Assembly: GCA_029565935.1 (NCBI GenBank)
Contig: JAKQNF010000002.1
Span: forward strand, 1-64,000
Direction: 5' to 3'
Length of the DNA: 64,000 nucleotides
Source of the DNA: Bacillota bacterium
Lineage (GTDB): Bacteria > Bacillota > DTU025 > MWDF01
Shown: piece by piece, positions 11,160 to 20,006 of the stretch
Position numbering within the stretch: position 1 is the stretch's first letter
Layout: every line of letters starts with the position of its first letter
Position numbers and translations under genes: made by a program
The notes under the pieces: generated by a model
What the model was told of the DNA's origin: nothing
Databases searched by the model: none
The model's input: only the letters and a program-made list of their open reading frames with translations

Positions 11160-11238
11160 GTTGCGGTTCTTCTGCTGGATGGGAGGATTCTGTTTACGGC
11201 GCTCGCGCTAAGCGTTAGGATACATCCGGGGTGGTTGA

Positions 11239-11637
11239 ATGAGGATAGTCACTGCCGCTGCGATAATCGAGAAGGGCAGCCTGCTGATCGCGAGAAGGGG
11301 CTGCACATCGGATCATGAAGGACTCTGGGAGCTGCCAGGAGGCAAGGTGGAGAAGGGGGAGACCCCGGAGGAGTGCCTTGTAAGGGAGCTATACGAGGAG
11401 CTCGGCGTGGAAGTCGATATATCCGGGGAGTTCGCAAGGAGCGATATTCCCGGCAAGGTAGAGCCAATGGAGCTTTTGGCTTTCGACGCGAGGATAATCA
11501 AGGGCAGGCCTAAAGCTAGCGTACATACTGAGCTGCGCTGGGTCGGTCCCGATGAATTGGGAGAATATGCCTTCTGCCCTGCCGACGTACCTATCGTCAC
11601 CAAGCTGAAGGCGAGGATGGAGGAAGGTATGGCATGA
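11239..11637 (+). CDS. Nudix hydrolase, MutT-like
   Basis: This is a 132-aa single Nudix domain. The Nudix box fits G-x5-E-x7-REU-xEE-xGU exactly (about residues 35-57: GKVEKGE, then REL, then EELGV). Small proteins of this type commonly hydrolyse 8-oxo-dGTP or other nucleoside triphosphates; the substrate cannot be read from the sequence. An SD-like GGGGTGG precedes the ATG. The stop overlaps the pyk start (ATGA), so it is translationally coupled to pyruvate kinase. Confidence 0.9.
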   Translation: MRIVTAAAIIEKGSLLIARRGCTSDHEGLWELPGGKVEKGETPEECLVRELYEELGVEVDISGEFARSDIPGKVEPMELLAFDARIIKGRPKASVHTELRWVGPDELGEYAFCPADVPIVTKLKARMEEGMA

Positions 11638-13106
11638 GCGCAAACGATGCCATCGTATCCATCGTGGGAGGAAGGATAGGCAAGAAAACCAAGATAGTGT
11701 GCACCCTTGGACCTGCTACTGATTATGACAATATACTAAAGGGCATGATGCTCGAGGGTATGGACGTCGCAAGGTTGAATTTCTCGCATGGCACTCATGA
11801 GGAACACTTAAAAAGGGTGTTGTCCGTAAAAAGATTGAGGTCCGAGCTCGGCCTTCCCATAGCCCTGCTACTGGACACGAAGGGACCAGAGATAAGGATA
11901 GGCACTTTTTCGGCTGGCAAAGTAACACTTGAGGAGAACAGGGCCTTCACGTTCACGACCGAGGATATCGAAGGGACGCAGGACACAGTCTCCATATCTT
12001 ACAAGGACTTGCCTGCGAAGGTGAGGAAGGGCGATAGGATACTGGGCGACGATGGAATGCTCGAATTCGAGGTCGAGATCATCGAAGGACCCAGGATAGA
12101 GTGCCGAGTCATCAACGCTGGGGAATTTTCGAACAGGAAGAGCCTCAACGTGCCCGGCGTCATCTTGGACATGCCGTACGTTTCGGACAAGGACAAGGCA
12201 GACATAGAGTTCGCAGCGACGCAAGGCTTCGATTTCATAGCGGCTTCATTCACCAGAGACGCGAAGGACATCCTGGACATCAGGGCCTTGCTGCACAAGC
12301 TGGGAGACGACAGGATCAAGATAATCGCAAAGATAGAGAACACACAAGGTATAGATAACATCGACGATATAATAGCTGTGGCCGACGGCATAATGATTGC
12401 AAGAGGCGACATGGGAGTAGAGATAGACCTAGTTGAGCTGCCCAGGCTGCAGAAGATGCTCATCAAGAAGACCTATATGGCCGGCAAACACTCGATAACG
12501 GCCACGCAGATGCTCGAATCAATGGTTAAGAACCCGAGGCCCACCAGGGCCGAGACTACTGACGTTGCCAATGCCGTCTATGATGGGACTAGCGCAGTCA
12601 TGCTGTCCGGTGAGACCTCCGTTGGCAAGCATCCGGTGGAGAGCGTGAGGATGATGAGGCTCATAGCCGAGCGTACGGAGAAGGACATCAACTACAAACA
12701 AAGATTCCAGCAATCGGAACCCAAGAAGGACAAGAGCATATCGGATGCGATTGCGCATGCTGCATGCACTACGGCCCATGACCTTGACGCCGCGGCCATT
12801 GTAGCGGTCACTTCAAGCGGTTCGACGGCAAGGCAGCTTTCGAAATACAGGCCGGCCTGTCCCATAATTGCCGTCACTGATGAGGACGTGACGTTACGCC
12901 AGCTTTCCTTGGCATGGGGCGTCATCCCGGTAACCGGAGAGAGGAAGAAGACAACGGACGAGATGTTCAAGCAGGCCGAAAGGAAATCCCTTGAGACAAA
13001 GCTGGTGGAAAAAGGGCAGACGATCGTCCTTACCGGGGGTGTGAGGGTGGGAATTCCGGGCAGCACCGATACCATCAGAGTTAAAAGGACATCCCTTGAG
13101 GACTAA
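11634..13106 (+). CDS. pyk: Pyruvate kinase
   Basis: This enzyme converts phosphoenolpyruvate and ADP to pyruvate and ATP at the end of glycolysis (490 aa). The signature around the catalytic site (IIAKIENTQGIDNIDDI and MIARGDMGVEI) is intact, as are KIVCTLGPAT and the substrate-binding LDTKGPEIRIG. It lacks the C-terminal PEP-utiliser-like extension found in Bacillus enzymes, so it is the short form. Its ATGA overlap with the Nudix gene indicates co-transcription. The same window also carries ppdK, which can run the reverse step. Confidence 0.97.
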   Translation: MSANDAIVSIVGGRIGKKTKIVCTLGPATDYDNILKGMMLEGMDVARLNFSHGTHEEHLKRVLSVKRLRSELGLPIALLLDTKGPEIRIGTFSAGKVTLEENRAFTFTTEDIEGTQDTVSISYKDLPAKVRKGDRILGDDGMLEFEVEIIEGPRIECRVINAGEFSNRKSLNVPGVILDMPYVSDKDKADIEFAATQGFDFIAASFTRDAKDILDIRALLHKLGDDRIKIIAKIENTQGIDNIDDIIAVADGIMIARGDMGVEIDLVELPRLQKMLIKKTYMAGKHSITATQMLESMVKNPRPTRAETTDVANAVYDGTSAVMLSGETSVGKHPVESVRMMRLIAERTEKDINYKQRFQQSEPKKDKSISDAIAHAACTTAHDLDAAAIVAVTSSGSTARQLSKYRPACPIIAVTDEDVTLRQLSLAWGVIPVTGERKKTTDEMFKQAERKSLETKLVEKGQTIVLTGGVRVGIPGSTDTIRVKRTSLED

Positions 13107-13130
13107 CGGTAAATCGGTCGGTCTGCGTTA

Positions 13131-13139
13131 TGCTAGAAT
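13131..13139 (+). promoter_or_regulatory. Possible extended -10 promoter of yebC
   Basis: TG-C-TAGAAT (13131-13139) fits an extended -10 box in the 83-bp gap after pyk. No -35 consensus is visible. Confidence 0.35.
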
Positions 13140-13189
13140 GTTATTCAGAAGATAGAAGGCCTTAGTTGTACGATACGGAGGTAAAGCTC

Positions 13190-13951
13190 ATGTCAGGACA
13201 TTCTAAATGGGCGAACATCAAACACAAGAAGGAGAAGACTGACGCCGCTCGCGGCGCTGCCTTCACGAAGGCGGCCAAGGAGATAATGGTCGCTGCAAGG
13301 CAAGGCGGCGGGGATCCGAACTCCAACTTCAAGCTTCGCATGGCAATAACGGCCGCAAAGGCCGTCAACATGCCGAATGACTCGATAAACAAGGCGATCA
13401 AGAGGGTCGTCGGAGGGGACGACGAGGTGATATACGAGGAGATCGCCTATGAAGGATATGGTCCCAGCGGTACTGCGATAATCGTTGAGTGCATGACCGA
13501 AAACAGGAACCGTACGGCCGCCGACATAAGGTATTTGTTCTCGAGGAGCGGCGGTAATATGGGAGAGCTGGGTTCGGTTGCATGGATGTTCGACAAGCGC
13601 GGTGTGATCTCCATTGACAAGCAATCGTTCAAAGGCGGCGAGGAAAGGCTTATGGAGCTGGCCCTGGACGCAGGGGCGATAGACATAGCCACTGACGATC
13701 CCGAAGTGTTCGAGGTGATAACGGAGCCTACCGAGCTTGACATCGTCAGGAAGGCGCTGGAAGCTCACGGCGTGGAATTTTCCGAGGTAAGGGTGAAGAT
13801 GCTCCCGAAGACGGTCGTAAGCCTAGACCTGGAAGGTGCCCAAAAGGCACTAAGGCTGATCGACAACCTCGAGGAACACGACGATGTGCAGAGGGTATTC
13901 TCGAACTTGGACATACCCGATGACGTTATGCAGCAGCTGGAGGAGATGTAG
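13190..13951 (+). CDS. yebC: YebC/TACO1 family protein
   Basis: This 253-aa protein begins with the family signature MSGHSKWANIKHKKEKTD and carries GYGPSGTAIIVE, RNRTAADIR and GNMGELGSVAWMF. Family members were described as transcription regulators and more recently as translation factors easing ribosome stalling at proline-rich stretches; which role applies here cannot be read. The start at 13190 is chosen over 13166 because GGAGGT (13175-13180) lies inside the longer ORF. It is placed directly before ruvC, as in many bacteria. Confidence 0.95.
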   Translation: MSGHSKWANIKHKKEKTDAARGAAFTKAAKEIMVAARQGGGDPNSNFKLRMAITAAKAVNMPNDSINKAIKRVVGGDDEVIYEEIAYEGYGPSGTAIIVECMTENRNRTAADIRYLFSRSGGNMGELGSVAWMFDKRGVISIDKQSFKGGEERLMELALDAGAIDIATDDPEVFEVITEPTELDIVRKALEAHGVEFSEVRVKMLPKTVVSLDLEGAQKALRLIDNLEEHDDVQRVFSNLDIPDDVMQQLEEM

Positions 13952-14461
13952 TTGTCCAGGATCGTTCTGGGTATAGATCCTGGGACCGCATCCACGGGCT
14001 ACGGCGCGGTCATAGAGGAATCCGGAAGGTTGAGATATCTTTCAGGAGGGGTAATCAAGACTCCATCCGACATGCCCATGCCAGACAGGCTGCTCTCTAT
14101 ACATAAGCAGCTGGAACAGGTAATAGTGGAAACGAAACCTGAAATAGCCGCGATAGAGACGATATATTTCAACTCAAACCAGAAGAGCGCGGTACAAGTC
14201 GCCCAGGCTCGCGGCGTCGCCGTGATGACCTGCAGGCTTTTAGGAGTGGGAGTGACCGAGCTCACTCCTTTGCAGGTTAAGATGGCCCTCTGTAACGCGG
14301 GCAGGGCCGATAAAGAGCAGGTGGAGCACATGGTTAGATTGCTGCTCAACCTGAACGAGGTACCAAAGGCGCACCATACTTCTGACGCGCTCGCCATGGC
14401 CATAACCCTAATCCACACTAACACGGACCTCAAGCGCAGCATAATGGGGGTGAGTAGGTGA
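13952..14461 (+). CDS. ruvC: Holliday junction endonuclease RuvC
   Basis: RuvC cuts Holliday junctions late in recombination (169 aa). The RNase H-like fold is marked by LGIDPGTASTGYG (catalytic Asp 9), AIETIYFNSNQKSA (catalytic Glu) and HHTSDALAMAI (C-terminal Asp). It uses a TTG start placed directly after the yebC stop, with a GGAGGA SD inside the end of yebC. It overlaps ruvA by four bases (GTGA). Confidence 0.96.
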   Translation: MSRIVLGIDPGTASTGYGAVIEESGRLRYLSGGVIKTPSDMPMPDRLLSIHKQLEQVIVETKPEIAAIETIYFNSNQKSAVQVAQARGVAVMTCRLLGVGVTELTPLQVKMALCNAGRADKEQVEHMVRLLLNLNEVPKAHHTSDALAMAITLIHTNTDLKRSIMGVSR

Positions 14462-15063
14462 TCTCCCATCTTAAGGGCGTCATAGAGGAGATAGGAGCCG
14501 ATCATCTGGTCGTCGATATCCAGGGGATCGGCTTCAAGGTGTACATGCCCTCGCGCGACATATCAGAGGCCGGAAGGGCGGGCGAAGAGACTCACCTATA
14601 TACGGAGATGGTTGTAAGGGAGGACTTCATAGGCCTCTACGGTTTCTCCAGCCAGTTCGGAAGGCACATGTTCAACCTGCTCTGCACCGTAAACGGGATA
14701 GGGCCGAAGATCGCGATGTCCGTGCTGTCGGCTTCCGCACCCGAGAAAGTCGCTTTTGCGATAGCCGTAGGCGATGCGAAAGGGATAATAGCCCCCGGCG
14801 TCGGCAAGAAACTGGCTGACAGGATCGTACTTGAACTAAAGAACAAGGTCGGCCCCGCGGGCGAAGTTCCGGAAGGTTACGACGGGACGGAAGTTGAGCA
14901 GGAGGTAAGCTTGTCAGACGATGCCATGAAGGCCTTGATATCGCTAGGATATACAAGGCTGGAGGCGGAGAACGCCGTGCGCAAAGCGCTCAAGGAGGAA
15001 CCTGCTGCGGACTTGAGCAGGGTGATAAAGATGGCTTTAGGGACGTTCGCGGGCAAACGCTAA
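14458..15063 (+). CDS. ruvA: Holliday junction DNA helicase subunit RuvA
   Basis: RuvA (201 aa) binds the four-way junction and recruits the RuvB motor. The N-terminal OB-fold (MISHLKGVIEEIG), the two helix-hairpin-helix motifs (NLLCTVNGIGPKIAMSVLSA and IAPGVGKKLADRIVLELK) and the C-terminal domain III (DAMKALISLGYTRLEAENAV) are all present. The GTG start overlaps the ruvC stop. ruvB follows after 21 bp. Confidence 0.96.
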   Translation: MISHLKGVIEEIGADHLVVDIQGIGFKVYMPSRDISEAGRAGEETHLYTEMVVREDFIGLYGFSSQFGRHMFNLLCTVNGIGPKIAMSVLSASAPEKVAFAIAVGDAKGIIAPGVGKKLADRIVLELKNKVGPAGEVPEGYDGTEVEQEVSLSDDAMKALISLGYTRLEAENAVRKALKEEPAADLSRVIKMALGTFAGKR

Positions 15064-15084
15064 AGCAATTATGGAGGTAATCCG

Positions 15085-16119
15085 GTGCTGGAAAACCGCA
15101 TGGTCGACGACAATATAGGTGCCAACGAGGCTTCTCAGGAATTTTCGCTAAGGCCCAAGAGGCTTAACGAGTTCATAGGCCAAGACAGGGTGAAAGAAGC
15201 TCTAGGCATAAGCATCAAAGCCGCCCTTACTAGGGGGGAGGCTCTTGACCATGCGATCTTGTGCGGTCCGCCTGGCCTGGGCAAGACGACACTTTCGATA
15301 ATAATCGCCAATGAGATGGGCACGAGCCTGAAGATAACCTCGGGCCCAGCCATAGAACGGGCGGGGGACCTTGCCGCCATCCTTACCAATATAGGTCCCG
15401 GCGAGGTGCTGTTCATAGACGAGATCCACAGGCTGAACAGGGCTGTCGAGGAGATACTCTACCCTGCTATGGAGGACTTCGCCCTGGATATAGTCATCGG
15501 GAAAGGACCTTCCGCAAGGTCGATAAGGATAGACCTTCCAAGATTCACGCTCATCGGAGCGACGACAAGGCAGGGTATGCTGTCAGGCCCCCTAAGGGAC
15601 AGGTTCGGGATGGTTTACAGGCTCGAATACTATGATCCCGAGGAGCTGAAGACTATCGTTGTGAAATCCGCAGAGCTGATGGGAGTCCCCATCACAGAGA
15701 GCGGCGCTTTTGAGATAGCCCGCCGTTCCAGAGGGACGCCAAGGATAGCGAACAGGCTTCTGAGAAGGGTAAGGGACTTCGCTGAAGTAAAGGGAACGGG
15801 TAGCATCGACAGGCAGGTCGCAGGCGAGGCCCTGCTGATGATGGAAGTCGACGAAAAGGGCCTGGACCGGCTAGATCACAGACTTCTCGATACGATAATA
15901 ACCAAATACTCCGGTGGGCCCGTTGGGATAGACACAATATCTGCGGCTCTGAACGAGGAAAGAGAAACGCTGGAGGACGTCTACGAGCCTTATCTTATCC
16001 AGATAGGCTTCATAGACAGGACGCCTAGGGGCAGGGTCGCAACAAGGATCGCGTTCGAGCATATGGGAAGGCAATATATGGAAAGACCTGGCGAAGAAGG
16101 GCAGGAGAAGCTAATATGA
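15085..16119 (+). CDS. ruvB: Holliday junction branch migration ATPase RuvB
   Basis: RuvB is the AAA+ motor of RuvAB branch migration (344 aa). Walker [10 protein letters not shown], Walker [10 protein letters not shown], sensor 1 LIGATTR and the arginine-finger segment GPLRDRFG are present, and the C-terminal winged-helix part (TPRGRVAT) is complete. The GTG at 15085 is chosen over the ATG at 15100 because GGAGGT (15073-15078) is six bases before it. The gene overlaps queH (ATGA). Confidence 0.97.
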   Translation: MLENRMVDDNIGANEASQEFSLRPKRLNEFIGQDRVKEALGISIKAALTRGEALDHAILCGPPGLGKTTLSIIIANEMGTSLKITSGPAIERAGDLAAILTNIGPGEVLFIDEIHRLNRAVEEILYPAMEDFALDIVIGKGPSARSIRIDLPRFTLIGATTRQGMLSGPLRDRFGMVYRLEYYDPEELKTIVVKSAELMGVPITESGAFEIARRSRGTPRIANRLLRRVRDFAEVKGTGSIDRQVAGEALLMMEVDEKGLDRLDHRLLDTIITKYSGGPVGIDTISAALNEERETLEDVYEPYLIQIGFIDRTPRGRVATRIAFEHMGRQYMERPGEEGQEKLI

Positions 16120-16673
16120 AGGGCAGCATCCTCCTGCATGCCTGCTGTGCGCCTTGTTCTACGGCGTTCGTGGAAAAGCTGTCCTCCATCGGCGAAGAGC
16201 CGTATCTTTACTTTTTCAACCCGAACATACACCCATACATGGAATTCAACTCGAGGCTAGAATCATTCCGTGCGTTCATGTCGGCATCTGGCCATGACGG
16301 CGAGGTGGATCCAGGTTATGGCCTGACATCCTTCATCGGTGGCATGAAGGACATGGAAAGGCCGGGTAGATGCAGATATTGTTATCGTACGAGGCTTTGT
16401 TCCGCAGCCTCCAGGGCTGCCGCTATCGGTCTCGGCAGATTTACGACTACGCTGACGATAAGCCCCTACCAGGACCATGGATTGATAATCGAAGAAGGCA
16501 TGAAAGCAGCCGAGGAGAACGGCGTCGAGTTCGTCTACTTCGACTTGAGGTCCGAATACCGAAGAAGCAGGCATATGGCCAGGGAAGCGGGCTATTATAT
16601 GCAGAAGTACTGCGGCTGCGTCTTCTCCGAAGCCGAGAGGTTCGATCCGTCGAAGGGCGGAAGGCTGAAATGA
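16116..16673 (+). CDS. queH: Epoxyqueuosine reductase QueH
   Basis: This 185-aa DUF208 protein carries out the last step of queuosine formation in tRNA, reducing epoxyqueuosine. The sequence shows the family cysteines: ACCAPCS (Cys 10, 11, 14), [10 protein letters not shown] and the late KYCGCVFSE. It also has [11 protein letters not shown] and the [17 protein letters not shown] helix. In many Firmicutes queA and tgt follow ruvB; here only queH sits in that place. It is coupled to ruvB and recO by ATGA overlaps. Confidence 0.92.
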   Translation: MKGSILLHACCAPCSTAFVEKLSSIGEEPYLYFFNPNIHPYMEFNSRLESFRAFMSASGHDGEVDPGYGLTSFIGGMKDMERPGRCRYCYRTRLCSAASRAAAIGLGRFTTTLTISPYQDHGLIIEEGMKAAEENGVEFVYFDLRSEYRRSRHMAREAGYYMQKYCGCVFSEAERFDPSKGGRLK

Positions 16674-17437
16674 ATATGTACAAGACCAGGGGGATAATCC
16701 TCAGGTCTAGGAAGCAGGCGGAGGCGGACCGCATAATAACGGTCATATCGCCGGAGATGGGCATATTCGACGCCAAGATAAGAGGGGCGCTCAAGCCGAA
16801 GAGCAAACTCGGACCTGCCTGCCAGCATTTCGCCACGGTGGACTTGACACTGGCTTCCGGGAGGGTGCTCGATACCGTGACCGAGACATCGCTTGTAAGG
16901 CCCTCTACTCCTTTGGAGGAGGATATCACGTCACTGGCTTATGCGAGCTTGGCTTGCGAGATAACGCTCAAGATGTCGGCCGAAAGGCAGCCGGACCTGA
17001 GGGCGTACACATTGCTGGACGGTCTTATAGGTGCTTTGGAAGCAGGTGTGTCTCCGCCGTTGGCAGCATCGGCCTTCATGCTCAAAAGGCTATACATAGA
17101 CGGGATAATGCCGCAGATGGCCGCGTGCTCCTCATGTTCGGCAAAGGAGGCCCTGCATTGGTTCTCGGCTGAGACGGGAGGGGTGCTGTGCGCTCCTTGC
17201 GCTTCGTCCGAACCCGGGGCGGTTAGGTTCGAACCTGAATCAAGACAGCTAGCAATAACGTTGTACAGGTCGACATGGGAGCAGATAGCGGGACTAAGGG
17301 CCGATCGCGGTTGCCTTTCCGACCTGGAGGCGGCCTTGGTATCGTTCATATGCTACAGGGGCGACATCAGGTTGAAAAGTCTGGAGACATTGGGATTGCT
17401 CAGGGAGTATCCTGGCGACGGGGAGGGATGCGCGTGA
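16670..17437 (+). CDS. recO: DNA repair protein RecO
   Basis: RecO loads RecA onto SSB-coated single strands together with RecR (255 aa). The N-terminal OB fold (TRGIILRSRKQAEADRIITV) and the C-terminal four-cysteine zinc finger (CSSC...CAPC) are clear. The open frame extends far upstream, but that part overlaps queH. The chosen ATG overlaps the queH stop by ATGA, and a second in-frame ATG lies six bases later. recO upstream of glyQS is the usual Firmicutes order. Confidence 0.92.
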   Translation: MNMYKTRGIILRSRKQAEADRIITVISPEMGIFDAKIRGALKPKSKLGPACQHFATVDLTLASGRVLDTVTETSLVRPSTPLEEDITSLAYASLACEITLKMSAERQPDLRAYTLLDGLIGALEAGVSPPLAASAFMLKRLYIDGIMPQMAACSSCSAKEALHWFSAETGGVLCAPCASSEPGAVRFEPESRQLAITLYRSTWEQIAGLRADRGCLSDLEAALVSFICYRGDIRLKSLETLGLLREYPGDGEGCA

Positions 17438-18225
17438 GGATCGTTAAATTTAGCCTTCCTGACGGCATAAGGTGGGGCATTCTCGAAGATGACTCCATAA
17501 GGGCAGTACAAGGCCAGGTCTACTCGGGACTGGATGTGACCGACGAGACGTTTGGCCTCGATGAAGTCAAGCTACTTGCACCCGCACATGAATGCTGCGG
17601 GAAAGTGATTGCTTTGGGGCAGAATTACTCACGGCATCTTGATGAGCTCAATGCAAGAGGATGGGGCCTTAGGGAAAGTGACGAGCCGGTAGTCTTCATG
17701 GTAGCAAGATCCGCCCTTTGCGGACATGAAGATGAGATCAGGATAGCAAGACCGGAGGACTCGACCCACTATGAAGCTGAGCTCGTGATCGTGATCGGCA
17801 AGAGGGCGGTCGACGTTCCGGTCGAGAGTGCCGCCGGGTACATACTTGGTTATACATGCGGCAACGATGTGTCGGACAGGGTCCTTCAACAGAAGGACGG
17901 GCAGTGGACCCGGTCCAAGTCGTTTTCGACCTATAAGCCGATGGGGCCGTGGATAGAGACGAGAAGGCCAAACGACGATGCGCAGATCGTCCTGAGGATG
18001 AACGGCGAGCTGAAGCAGAAGGCTCTGCTCTCAGATATGGTGTTTGGGCCTGAGAAGATCGTTAGCTTCCTTTCGAAGAACATGGGCTTAGACCCCGGCG
18101 ATCTTATATTCACCGGAACTCCCGCGGGAGTAGGCCCGATTGCGCCGGGTGACGTGGTCGAGGTCGAGATAGATGGAATAGGGACGCTTAGGAACACGGT
18201 CGCGTTGGGCGGATGCAACCGTTGA
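17434..18225 (+). CDS. Fumarylacetoacetate hydrolase family protein
   Basis: This 263-aa protein has the FAH-family C-terminal domain: VIALGQNYSRHLDE, HYEAELVIVIGKRA (metal-binding Glu residues), TCGNDVSDR and LIFTGTPAGVGPIAPGDVVE. Members cleave or decarboxylate 2,4-diketo acids or isomerise hydroxyhepta-diene-dioates, and several act as oxaloacetate decarboxylases. The substrate is not deducible. The GTG at 17434 is preferred over the ATG at 17428: the SD GGGAGGG ends at 17427, leaving no room for the ATG but seven bases for the GTG, which also overlaps the recO stop (GTGA). Confidence 0.87.
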   Translation: MRIVKFSLPDGIRWGILEDDSIRAVQGQVYSGLDVTDETFGLDEVKLLAPAHECCGKVIALGQNYSRHLDELNARGWGLRESDEPVVFMVARSALCGHEDEIRIARPEDSTHYEAELVIVIGKRAVDVPVESAAGYILGYTCGNDVSDRVLQQKDGQWTRSKSFSTYKPMGPWIETRRPNDDAQIVLRMNGELKQKALLSDMVFGPEKIVSFLSKNMGLDPGDLIFTGTPAGVGPIAPGDVVEVEIDGIGTLRNTVALGGCNR

Positions 18226-18249
18226 CAGGCCGCCCATGTTAAAATAATC
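18222..18249 (+). promoter_or_regulatory. Probable promoter of the glycine T-box transcript
   Basis: A consensus -35 TTGACA (18222-18227) overlaps the stop codon of the preceding gene. An A/T-rich -10 region (AAAATAATCT, 18241-18250) follows, but its exact hexamer is imperfect. Confidence 0.55.
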
Positions 18250-18254
18250 TATCA

Positions 18255-18460
18255 TTAGTGTATATACCTCTATGAAGGGATTGAACCGGCAAGTATGCAT
18301 CAGAGAGCCCGCATCGGTGGGAACGGGCGTGTACGAACCGGTGTGGCACCTGGAGAGGATCTAACAAAAGAGGGCGCATGTGGCTGAGCACTGCGCCAAT
18401 CAGGGTGGAACCGCGGAAGTAATGCCTTCCGTCCCTGAGGGGGCGGAAGGCTTCATATTA
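18255..18460 (+). promoter_or_regulatory. T-box leader, glycine-specific
   Basis: The leader has the stem I features GAGAGCCC and GGTGGGAACGGGC. A specifier codon GGC (Gly) sits at 18345-18347 followed by A, and the T-box sequence AGGGTGGAACCGCG is at 18402-18415. A competing hairpin GCCTTCCGTCCC (18424-18435) with GGGGCGGAAGGC (18440-18451) follows. Uncharged tRNA-Gly should pair with the specifier and the T-box bulge (TGGA) and switch downstream expression on. The T tract after the hairpin (TTCATATTAT) is poor. It precedes spoIIM-like, glyQ and glyS. Confidence 0.93.
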
Positions 18461-18485
18461 TCGCCGGGGTGGAGGAGGTGGCAAG

Positions 18486-19106
18486 ATGGCGGGAAACGGA
18501 AGGAGACTGACGCAGATAGCGGCCTCTGCGCTGCATTCTACGTTGAGGTACTTGCTTTTCATGGTCATCCTGTCCTCAACAGCTGCCATACTCGGTTATA
18601 CCAGATCGACTGGAGACTTCGGCAGCATCGGGGTGATGGTAAGAGGTGTCGAGGACCTGGCGGTGAGCATTAAGCCAATGCCCCTGATAGGCCAGGTAGC
18701 TGCTGTATTCCTCCACAACATGAGGGTGATCGTGATACTCCTTGGAGTATCCTGGTTCCCCGTACTTCCCGTTATAGCGGTCACGATAATGAACTCGATC
18801 ATGATCGGCGCGATGATAAAAGCGACGGCTTCGGCGACCGGCATAGCTCCGATCACAGTTGCTGTAGGGCTTCTCCCGCACGGCATATTCGAGCTAGGAG
18901 CGTTCTTTATAGGCGCGGCGGCATGCCTTAGGATAGGGATGCTGATGCCTCTTTGGGTTGGTAAGAAGGTCGACGGACCGTATATCAAGAGGGCCGCGAC
19001 AGACGCGATAGTCCTGTTCTTCGCCTTCGTGGTGCCCTTGATGCTAATAGCATCGCTGATAGAAGTGACATTCTCCTCCTGGTTGGCCGAGGTGCTGGCC
19101 AGATAG
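18486..19106 (+). CDS. SpoIIM/DUF95 family integral membrane protein
   Basis: This 206-aa protein has about five hydrophobic segments and the diagnostic motif LLPHGIFELGAFFIG (about 136-150) of the SpoIIM/DUF95 family. In sporulating Firmicutes SpoIIM works with SpoIID and SpoIIP during engulfment, but DUF95 members also occur in non-sporulating organisms and archaea. It is the first gene behind the glycine T-box and is followed after 21 bp by glyQ, so its expression should follow tRNA-Gly charging. A GGAGGAGG SD lies eight bases before the ATG. Confidence 0.88.
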   Translation: MAGNGRRLTQIAASALHSTLRYLLFMVILSSTAAILGYTRSTGDFGSIGVMVRGVEDLAVSIKPMPLIGQVAAVFLHNMRVIVILLGVSWFPVLPVIAVTIMNSIMIGAMIKATASATGIAPITVAVGLLPHGIFELGAFFIGAAACLRIGMLMPLWVGKKVDGPYIKRAATDAIVLFFAFVVPLMLIASLIEVTFSSWLAEVLAR

Positions 19107-19127
19107 GCATAGACTGGAGGAATTTGA

Positions 19128-20006
19128 TTGAACCTGCAAGAGTTGATATTTAAGTTGGAAAGCTACTGGGCCATGAACGGCTGCCTTATAATGCAACCGT
19201 ACGTCCTGGAGGTGGGCGCGGGCACAATGAGCCCCCAGACATTCCTGAGGGCACTAGGTCCGGAGCCATGGAAGGCTGCCTACGTACAGCCGTCCAGGAG
19301 ACCTGCGGACGGCAGGTACGGTGAGAATCCGAACAGGCTGTTCCAGCACCACCAGTACCAGGTGATACTTAAGCCCAGCCCGGATGATGTACAGCAACTA
19401 TACCTTGCGAGCCTGGCGGCCATAGGATTCGATCCGTCAGAGCACGACATAAGGTTCGTCGAGGATAACTGGGAAGCTCCCACGCTCGGGGCCTGGGGCA
19501 CCGGCTGGGAAGTATGGCTGGACGGCATGGAGATCACCCAGTTCACGTACTTCCAGCAGGTCGGAGGATTCGAGACGAAACCGGTCCCTGCCGAGATAAC
19601 CTACGGGCTGGAGAGGATAGCGATGTATGTCCAGGGTGTGGACAACGTATACGATCTGGAATGGGCTCACGGCGTGAGCTACGGAGAGATATATAAAGTA
19701 GCGGAGACAGAGTATTCGAAATACGCGTTCGAGGAGGCCGACGTGGACCATCTGAAGGCCGATTTCGACGCTAATGAAAGCCAAGCGGCCAGGTTGTTGA
19801 AGGCAGGACTAATACAGCCAGGTTACGACCATGTTCTGAAATGCTCGCACAGCTTCAACCTGATGGACGCCAGAGGTGCCTTCAGCGCATCGCAGCGCGC
19901 AGCTTATATGGCCAAGGTGCGAGGGCTTGCGAGGCTGGCCGCTACGACGTGGCTTAAGAAGCGCGAAAATCTGGGATATCCGCTCCTTGGAACGGAGGGA
20001 AGATAG
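19128..20006 (+). CDS. glyQ: Glycine--tRNA ligase alpha subunit
   Basis: This is the catalytic class II subunit of the alpha2beta2 glycyl-tRNA synthetase (292 aa). Family motifs are clear: [48 protein letters not shown] and the C-terminal [13 protein letters not shown]. It has a TTG start with GGAGGAATT upstream. It abuts glyS directly with no gap and is controlled by the glycine T-box. Confidence 0.98.
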   Translation: MNLQELIFKLESYWAMNGCLIMQPYVLEVGAGTMSPQTFLRALGPEPWKAAYVQPSRRPADGRYGENPNRLFQHHQYQVILKPSPDDVQQLYLASLAAIGFDPSEHDIRFVEDNWEAPTLGAWGTGWEVWLDGMEITQFTYFQQVGGFETKPVPAEITYGLERIAMYVQGVDNVYDLEWAHGVSYGEIYKVAETEYSKYAFEEADVDHLKADFDANESQAARLLKAGLIQPGYDHVLKCSHSFNLMDARGAFSASQRAAYMAKVRGLARLAATTWLKKRENLGYPLLGTEGR

